From a bacterium (GTDB lineage Bacteria > Bacteroidota > Ignavibacteria > Kapaibacteriales > UBA961), in assembly GCA_022844575.1 (NCBI GenBank), contig JALHLL010000097.1:1-12167 (forward strand): 12,167 nucleotides of DNA. The letters run 5' to 3'. Below the pieces are notes generated by a model. It made no database searches, was not told where the DNA came from, and saw only the letters and a program-made list of their open reading frames with translations. Positions 8,286 through 12,167 of this stretch are shown here, piece after piece (the first letter of the stretch is position 1; the number at the start of each line of letters is the position of its first letter). A program made the position numbers and the translations under genes.

Positions 8286-9254
8286 ATGGAATTTTATCCA
8301 TTGGTTTTTTCACCCGAATTGCATAATCGTGTTTGGGGTGGTAGGAATTTGAAATCTGTACTTAATAAACAATTACCGCCCGATGTGCCGATTGGTGAAT
8401 CATGGGAAATCCATGATAAAAATAAAGTAATAAACGGATTATTGAAAGATAAGACACTTGCAGAACTTATTCGTGAGTTCCCGAAAGAAATAGCAGGTAC
8501 CAAATTTGAGGGTGGTGATTTTCCCTTGCTTGTTAAATTTTTGGATGCACGTGAATGGTTATCGGTACAAGTACATCCCGATGACTTATTAGCGCAAGAC
8601 TTAGAGGGGCAGCCGAGAGGAAAAACGGAATGTTGGTATATTCTTGATGCGGAACCCGATGCCGTTATTATGTATGGTTTTTCGGAACAAATAACTGGTG
8701 ATGATTTCAGAAAGGCAATAGAGCAAAACAAGCTAAAGGAAAAACTTCATTATATTAATGTAAAAAAAGGCGATTTCGTTTTTGTACCTGCTAAAACCGT
8801 ACATGCTATTGGGCCCGGAATAGTATTATATGAATTACAACAAACAAGCGATACCACCTACCGTTTATATGATTGGGATAGAATGGGGCTTGATGGCAAG
8901 CCGCGCGAGTTACATTTGGAGAAAGGTTTACTTTGTTCAAATTTTGATGATATTCGCCCAAATTTGCCGCAAGAATATCCGACTAAGCAATTGGAAAATC
9001 ACTCGATAACTTTATTGACCGAAAATAAGTATTTTACACTCAACAAAATATTCAATATTAGCCGGAGATTGTCATTTACAAAAGGAAAGTCTGTTCCCCA
9101 TATACTGACTGTTATTGATAATTCGATTATGGTAAGTGGAGATTTTGAAACGATATATATATCGCAAGGCGAATCATGTATAATACCTGCTGTAATTGAG
9201 AATTATACGATTGATTGTGATTATGGTGCAGAAATTCTTCAAGCCCATTATTGA
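8286..9254 (+). CDS. manA: Mannose-6-phosphate isomerase, class I (short cupin form)
   Basis: 322 residues, the length of the short type I phosphomannose isomerase (Bacillus ManA type). It interconverts mannose-6-P and fructose-6-P in the cytoplasm, linking glycolysis to GDP-mannose and glycan synthesis. Zinc ligands are visible: Gln95 and His97 in SVQVHPDD, Glu115 in GKTECWYIL and His173 in PAKTVHAIG. The catalytic-region arginine is Arg193 in SDTTYRLYDWDR. The N-terminal VWGGRNL (16-22) and GESWEI (37-42) also fit the family. It starts two bases after the T9SS phosphatase stop and has no promoter space of its own, so the two are probably cotranscribed; a functional link is not obvious. No Shine-Dalgarno sequence is seen. 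Confidence 0.96.
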   Translation: MEFYPLVFSPELHNRVWGGRNLKSVLNKQLPPDVPIGESWEIHDKNKVINGLLKDKTLAELIREFPKEIAGTKFEGGDFPLLVKFLDAREWLSVQVHPDDLLAQDLEGQPRGKTECWYILDAEPDAVIMYGFSEQITGDDFRKAIEQNKLKEKLHYINVKKGDFVFVPAKTVHAIGPGIVLYELQQTSDTTYRLYDWDRMGLDGKPRELHLEKGLLCSNFDDIRPNLPQEYPTKQLENHSITLLTENKYFTLNKIFNISRRLSFTKGKSVPHILTVIDNSIMVSGDFETIYISQGESCIIPAVIENYTIDCDYGAEILQAHY

Positions 9255-9324
9255 TGTTTAGAGCATGAACCATAATATCAAAAATGGATAGAAAAACCAT
9301 GTCTATCTATGAAGAATAGGGCAT

Positions 9325-9355
9325 AAAAAACACTCTCATATTATTGAAGAAAGTG
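9325..9355 (-). terminator. Intrinsic terminator of tRNA-Leu
   Basis: On the minus strand a 7-bp stem CACTTTC/GAGAGTG (one G-T pair; 9355-9349 with 9337-9331) and an 11-base loop are followed by six Ts (complement of 9325-9330). It begins 13 bases past the tRNA 3' end. A second, weaker minus-strand hairpin (9310-9303 with 9291-9284, then TTTT) lies just beyond and may act as a backup. The stretch 9255-9324 holds nothing else recognisable, and no clear plus-strand terminator for manA. Confidence 0.75.
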
Positions 9356-9367
9356 CATATTGACTTG

Positions 9368-9450
9368 TGCCCGGAGCGGGACTTGAACCCGCACCTCCTC
9401 ACGGAACTGCACTCTGAATACAGCGCGTCTGCCAATTTCGCCATCCGGAC
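9368..9450 (-). tRNA. tRNA-Leu (anticodon CAG)
   Basis: 83 bases including the discriminator. The acceptor stem GTCCGGA/TCCGGGC pairs in all seven positions (one G-T). The D arm is GCG-AAATTGGCAGA-CGC. The anticodon stem CTGTA/TGCAG encloses the loop TTCAGAG, giving anticodon CAG (codon CUG). A long variable arm (about 14 bases, TTCCGTGAGGAGGT) fits a class II tRNA, and the T arm is GCGGG-TTCAAGT-CCCGC. The discriminator is A, as expected for leucine. CCA is not encoded (CAA follows). A possible promoter on the minus strand is TATCTTTC (complement of 9494-9501) with TTTT about 18 bases upstream, only a partial match to the TAnnTTTG consensus. Confidence 0.95.
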
Positions 9451-9532
9451 AATGTTATGAGTATGAAATATCGCGATTATGTTACGAAAATACGAAAGAT
9501 ATTAGTACATTTACGCTGTAAAAGGATAAAGA

Positions 9533-9565
9533 ATGCACATTAACAATGATTATCGGTTTGAATGA
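9533..9565 (+). promoter_or_regulatory. Possible 10-codon upstream frame coupled to ansA
   Basis: AAGGA at 9522-9526 sits six bases before an ATG that opens a 10-residue frame (MHINNDYRFE). Its TGA overlaps the ansA start as ATGA (9562-9565). The ansA ATG itself lacks a clear Shine-Dalgarno sequence, so ribosomes could reach it by coupling from this frame. The peptide has no run of asparagine codons, only two. It may be chance, because one short frame with a decent ribosome site is weak evidence. Confidence 0.25.
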
Positions 9566-10569
9566 GTATGGAGTCTGACCAGCAAAAGTCGCGAGTAGCC
9601 ATAGTGTTTACGGGCGGTACAATTTCCATGAAGGTTGATAGGGAGTTCGGTGGAGTAGTACCAAAATTAAGCGCGGCAGAAATTCTTGATACTGTACAGT
9701 CTATTCATGAAATTGCCGACATAGTGCCGATAGAATTCGGCAGATACCCCGGACCTCACATCACCCCTACGATAATGCTGAAATTATCGGCGGTAGTACA
9801 GGAATTACTGAATAGAAACGATATTGAAGGAATTGTAGTAACGCACGGTACGGATACATTGGAAGAAACGGCGTATTTCCTTGATTTGACATGTAAATCC
9901 GAAAAACCTATTGTCGTAATAGGGGCGATGAGAAATTCGAGTGAACAGGACTGGGATGGGCCGAGAAATTTGCGTGAAGGTGTACGCTTGGCTGCAAGTT
10001 CCAAATTGAAGGGCTATGGTGCAATCGTATGTCTTTCGGAAACAATTAATGCGGCAAGCGAAGTGAGTAAAAACGATACATCGGAATTGAATACATTCGA
10101 GAGTTTGGATTTCGGCCCATTAGGCAGAATCTCACATGGTTGCATTATGCTCTACAGAAAACCTTTGCATAGAGAGTACTATGCCATTAATACCGTTGAA
10201 GCATATGTGCCCTTATTGAGTTGTTATGCAGGTATGGACGGGCGATTAGTTCGTCAATCGGTAGAGGCAGGAGCAAAAGGTATAGTAATAGAAGCATTTG
10301 GTGCGGGTAATGTTCCGCCGGCAGTTTATTATGAATTGGTTGATGCCGTAAAGAATAATATTCCCGTAATACTTGTTTCGCGTTGCCCTGTAGGGCGTAT
10401 TGAAAAAGTATATGCCTATGAAGGAGCAGGAAAACACTTACATGATAATGGTATTATTTTTGCCGATTATATGAATGGACAAAAAGCACGTATAAAATTG
10501 AGTATTATGATAGATGCACAATGTTCTATGGAACAAATTCGTACTGCTTTTGAGTGGGCGGAGGAATAA
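9562..10569 (+). CDS. ansA: L-asparaginase, cytoplasmic
   Basis: 335 residues, full length for bacterial asparaginases, which hydrolyse asparagine to aspartate and ammonia. The nucleophile motif is FTGGTIS (Thr20). The second signature is VVTHGTDTLEETAYFL with Thr97 and Asp98, and Lys170 in ASEVSKND completes the catalytic triad. GAMRNSSEQDWDGPRNL (121-137) is the conserved substrate-side loop. There is no signal peptide, favouring the cytoplasmic (type I) enzyme over a secreted one; the sequence alone does not exclude other amidohydrolases of the same fold. ATG 9562 and ATG 9568 are both possible starts. Its stop overlaps the start of the DUF4424 gene (TAATG), so the two are translationally coupled. 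Confidence 0.94.
   Translation: MSMESDQQKSRVAIVFTGGTISMKVDREFGGVVPKLSAAEILDTVQSIHEIADIVPIEFGRYPGPHITPTIMLKLSAVVQELLNRNDIEGIVVTHGTDTLEETAYFLDLTCKSEKPIVVIGAMRNSSEQDWDGPRNLREGVRLAASSKLKGYGAIVCLSETINAASEVSKNDTSELNTFESLDFGPLGRISHGCIMLYRKPLHREYYAINTVEAYVPLLSCYAGMDGRLVRQSVEAGAKGIVIEAFGAGNVPPAVYYELVDAVKNNIPVILVSRCPVGRIEKVYAYEGAGKHLHDNGIIFADYMNGQKARIKLSIMIDAQCSMEQIRTAFEWAEE
10560..10564 (+). promoter_or_regulatory. Shine-Dalgarno site fixing the DUF4424 start
   Basis: GGAGG lies four bases before the ATG at 10569-10571, inside the last codons of ansA. The alternative GTG at 10554 would place this site inside the reading frame and add five residues ahead of an otherwise normal signal peptide, so the ATG is the better start. 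Confidence 0.7.
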
Positions 10570-10949
10570 TGGTAAAGCCATTAATAATATTCATTTTATT
10601 ATTAACGCAAGTTTGCTTACTTACCGCAAATGACGGTGCATTCTTAGCTTCGGGTGATCACCTTATACCAATGCACGAAACGGAAATTTCACTTAGCAAA
10701 GAAATTCTGGAAATAAAAAAGGTTGGTGAGGTCATTCATGTATCGGTTTATTATGAATTTTTTAATCCGTCCGATAAAAAAGAACTTCTTGTTGGTTTTG
10801 AAGCTGCAAGCCCTGTTGGTGATGTTGATGCAACTCCGGTGAAAGGGCAGCATCCGTATATGAGAAACTTTAAAGTCTCAATAAACGATAGTATTATTGA
10901 TTACAGTATTACTTATGTTGATAGAGAATCGTATAAAAAAGGGGTTTAA
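10569..10949 (+). pseudogene. DUF4424 family protein, truncated after about 126 residues
   Basis: Begins with a signal peptide (MVKPLIIFILLLTQVCLLTA, cleavage expected before NDGAF) and the typical start of DUF4424: SGDHLIPMHETEISLSKEIL (29-48), VYYEFFNPSDKK (60-71), LLVGFEAASPVGDVD (74-88) and GQHPYMRNFKV (93-103). Family members are exported proteins of unknown function, usually around 300 residues or more, so well over half is missing. The frame ends after SYKKGV in a homopolymer-rich stretch (A6, G4, then A6, at 10935-10953). Adding one base there would join a frame open to 11131 (about 61 more codons), which I do not recognise as DUF4424. It is therefore either truncated by a rearrangement or frameshifted. 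The family call is from remembered consensus and fairly secure. Confidence 0.7.
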
Positions 10950-11215
10950 AAAAGACTAAGGCACTTAAAAAGATACTTCGAGATATTGAGATTGGTGAAC
11001 ACATTTTAGATTTCTACCTTCTTATCAAGTGCGTGAAAGATGTATTGTTTTTAATGCAAAATATTAAAGTGTTTTACAGCACTGTTTCCCCTAATCAAAC
11101 CTTTGTAACTTTGGACAATCAAGTTGAGTAACGCTATTGCTTCACCGATTCCTCTCTGTGATCGAAACTGTGTTAAGACTGCGTTGGGTATAGAACAAAA
11201 AATCTAACTGATAGC
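10950..11215 (+). other. Stretch without a recognised gene between DUF4424 and the channel
   Basis: 266 bases. A frame from 10946 to 11131 is open for 61 codons (LKKTKALKKILRDIEIGE..., ending ...TFVTLDNQVE) but has no start codon until its later part. Another short frame near 11005-11070 (LPSYQVRERCIVFNAKY) overlaps it. Neither resembles a family I know. They could be decayed coding sequence or chance in AT-rich DNA. A promoter-like box lies at 11106-11113. No inverted repeats or target duplications of an insertion sequence were found by eye. Confidence 0.4.
11106..11113 (+). promoter_or_regulatory. Candidate promoter element TAACTTTG for the channel gene
   Basis: A perfect match to the Bacteroidota -7 consensus TAnnTTTG, about 100 bases before the channel ATG. 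The position where TTTG is expected upstream reads CTGTTT, a poor match. It would give a leader of roughly 95 bases for the channel transcript. An 8-base motif with two free positions occurs by chance, so this is a moderate call. Confidence 0.4.
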
Positions 11216-11914
11216 ATGAACATAATAAGCTGGATTCTTACAATCTTATTGTTACTTAAGACAATAGAGATGTTGATACAATCAATTATTACATCGAGAT
11301 TTACTGAGTTTAGTGAAGCAGAGTTAAAAAAATCTTTTCCCATTTCAAGATTTGTAAATAAAGTGAGACTTGGTAAATTATTTAGAGTACCAGTACTAAT
11401 TTTATTTTCAAGTATTATAGCCTATTTTCCCGAATGTTTATCGGATTTGACACTATATGTTTTAGCAAGTGCAATTTTTGTAACACTTTGGGTTCTGTTA
11501 TTCCATTCCTTTGCTATTAGGTTTAATTTAGGTAGTTCTGACAAATACCTCCGATATTTTAATTTTGATTATCAATGGGGAAATTTAAATCAAAGACTGC
11601 CAAATATAGATACGAATATAAACCAAAGGCACATTATACTTTATATCGTAGCTCTTGTTTTTGTGACAATGTTAGGGTACTCTCCTATTTACCTTACAGT
11701 TGCACATTATGATCCTTCAGCCTTTACCGGAGCTAGTAATTCGGCGATAGACTATTTATATTTTAGTGTTGTTTCTTTTACAACTGTAGGATACGGAGAC
11801 ATTCTCCCAAAATCTGATTTTTCTAAACTTTTAGTCATAAGTGAAATTGTTTATAGTTTTGGTGTACTTGTAATGTTGATATTGACTTATTCAACGACAA
11901 CTCCTGATAAATAA
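11216..11914 (+). CDS. Pore-loop potassium channel family protein
   Basis: 232 residues. The selectivity filter TTVGYGD (189-195) sits in a re-entrant loop (IDYLYFSVVSF, 178-188) between two membrane helices (about 140-160 and 205-226), the standard two-helix K+ channel pore. Three further hydrophobic segments precede it (about 3-23, 55-72 and 78-101), so roughly five membrane spans are predicted. A basic stretch (Arg45 to Arg57) lies before the second one but is not a clear voltage sensor. No RCK, cyclic-nucleotide or other cytoplasmic regulatory domain follows: the protein ends six residues after the last helix (TTTPDK). Codon use is more AT-rich than in the neighbours. The ATG at 11216 has no Shine-Dalgarno sequence. 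Pore identity is secure; ion specificity and gating are inferred. Confidence 0.88.
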   Translation: MNIISWILTILLLLKTIEMLIQSIITSRFTEFSEAELKKSFPISRFVNKVRLGKLFRVPVLILFSSIIAYFPECLSDLTLYVLASAIFVTLWVLLFHSFAIRFNLGSSDKYLRYFNFDYQWGNLNQRLPNIDTNINQRHIILYIVALVFVTMLGYSPIYLTVAHYDPSAFTGASNSAIDYLYFSVVSFTTVGYGDILPKSDFSKLLVISEIVYSFGVLVMLILTYSTTTPDK

Positions 11915-12028
11915 ACATTTGTATTAACGCCCAAGAAGGTAAGTGTTGGCATCTTATACGTAAAATTCCAGAGAATTCTAGTCGTTGTGACAGGCTTATA
12001 CACACATGTTTAGTGCAAAATATTCTTA

Positions 12029-12166
12029 TTATATTTCTGCGATAGTATTCAAGTCGCATATTCTCGATATATTGTTCGCAAATAATTTTTCATCGTTGAC
12101 TACTTTTACGAGTTGGATCTTCTTTAACTCTAACATCCCGACAAAACGGAAATAAAACGGTATTTC
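12029..12166 (-). CDS. 3' end of an unidentified leftward gene (runs off window)
   Basis: A minus-strand frame enters from the right edge and stays open for 45 residues to a TAA at 12031-12029. The peptide (…RFVGMLELKKIQLVKVVNDE…, ending ICDLNTIAEI) has a normal protein-like composition but no motif I recognise. It would converge with the channel gene, leaving 114 bases between them (11915-12028) in which I see no terminator. An internal ATG (residue 11) could also make it a 35-residue chance frame. The evidence is only openness and composition. Confidence 0.35.
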   Translation of the reverse strand, partial: EIPFYFRFVGMLELKKIQLVKVVNDEKLFANNISRICDLNTIAEI

Positions 12167-12167
12167 A

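Noticed and set aside
10554..10568. Earlier GTG start for the DUF4424 gene
   Set aside because: It would bury the GGAGG ribosome site in the coding sequence and add Gly-rich residues before the signal peptide.
11126..11950. Integron attC-like signs around the channel gene: AACGC (11130-11134) with GCGTTGGGT (11181-11189), and AACGCC (11926-11931) with GTTGGC (11945-11950)
   Set aside because: The core matches are partial, the two sites do not resemble each other, the second lacks a GTTRRRY partner at proper spacing (nearest 12112-12118), and no integrase is present. GTTRRRY alone is frequent by chance.
11835..12059. Minus-strand 74-codon frame overlapping the channel 3' end
   Set aside because: It is antisense to the last channel helix, it also overlaps the better edge frame at 12029-12166, and no family was recognised.

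Overview
The window reads like a chromosomal segment from a member of the Bacteroidota/Chlorobi superphylum, possibly an Ignavibacteria- or Kapabacteria-type lineage. The clues are a type IX secretion (T9SS) C-terminal sorting domain on a phosphatase, a DUF4424 protein, a TPR-histidine kinase of the kind common in those genomes, and promoter elements of the TAnnTTTG type instead of a classical -10 box. The lineage is inferred from these traits and was not tested by comparison.

Left part (1-6072): a 5'-truncated TPR/coiled-coil/histidine kinase runs rightward into the window and converges on a leftward cation diffusion facilitator (CDF). Between them is an imperfect inverted repeat of the interspersed palindromic type. 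Upstream of the CDF gene, on the same strand, is a complete glycine cleavage P-protein gene (gcvP). It has its own promoter-like element and a strong intrinsic terminator, so it looks monocistronic.

Middle part (6246-10949): rightward genes. First is a secreted PhoD-type phosphatase/phosphodiesterase split by one extra T in a T8 run; the part beyond the shift carries the last metal-binding motif and the T9SS sorting domain. Two bases later comes manA (mannose-6-phosphate isomerase). A leftward tRNA-Leu(CAG) with its own terminator interrupts the series. A cytoplasmic L-asparaginase (ansA) follows, preceded by a 10-codon upstream frame, and then a TAATG-coupled DUF4424 gene that stops after about 126 residues.

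Right part (10950-12167): more AT-rich by eye. It holds about 270 bases with no recognised gene, a good TAnnTTTG element, a small pore-loop potassium channel, and the 3' end of an unidentified leftward gene leaving the window.

Most genes are ordinary metabolism (glycine catabolism, mannose/fructose-6-P interconversion, asparagine hydrolysis, phosphate release) and do not form one pathway. No phage, CRISPR, transposase or defence island is visible. The items most worth a second look are the homopolymer-broken PhoD/T9SS gene, the CDF protein that lacks canonical metal ligands but has a C-terminal cysteine cluster, and the abrupt end of DUF4424 beside the AT-rich channel region.
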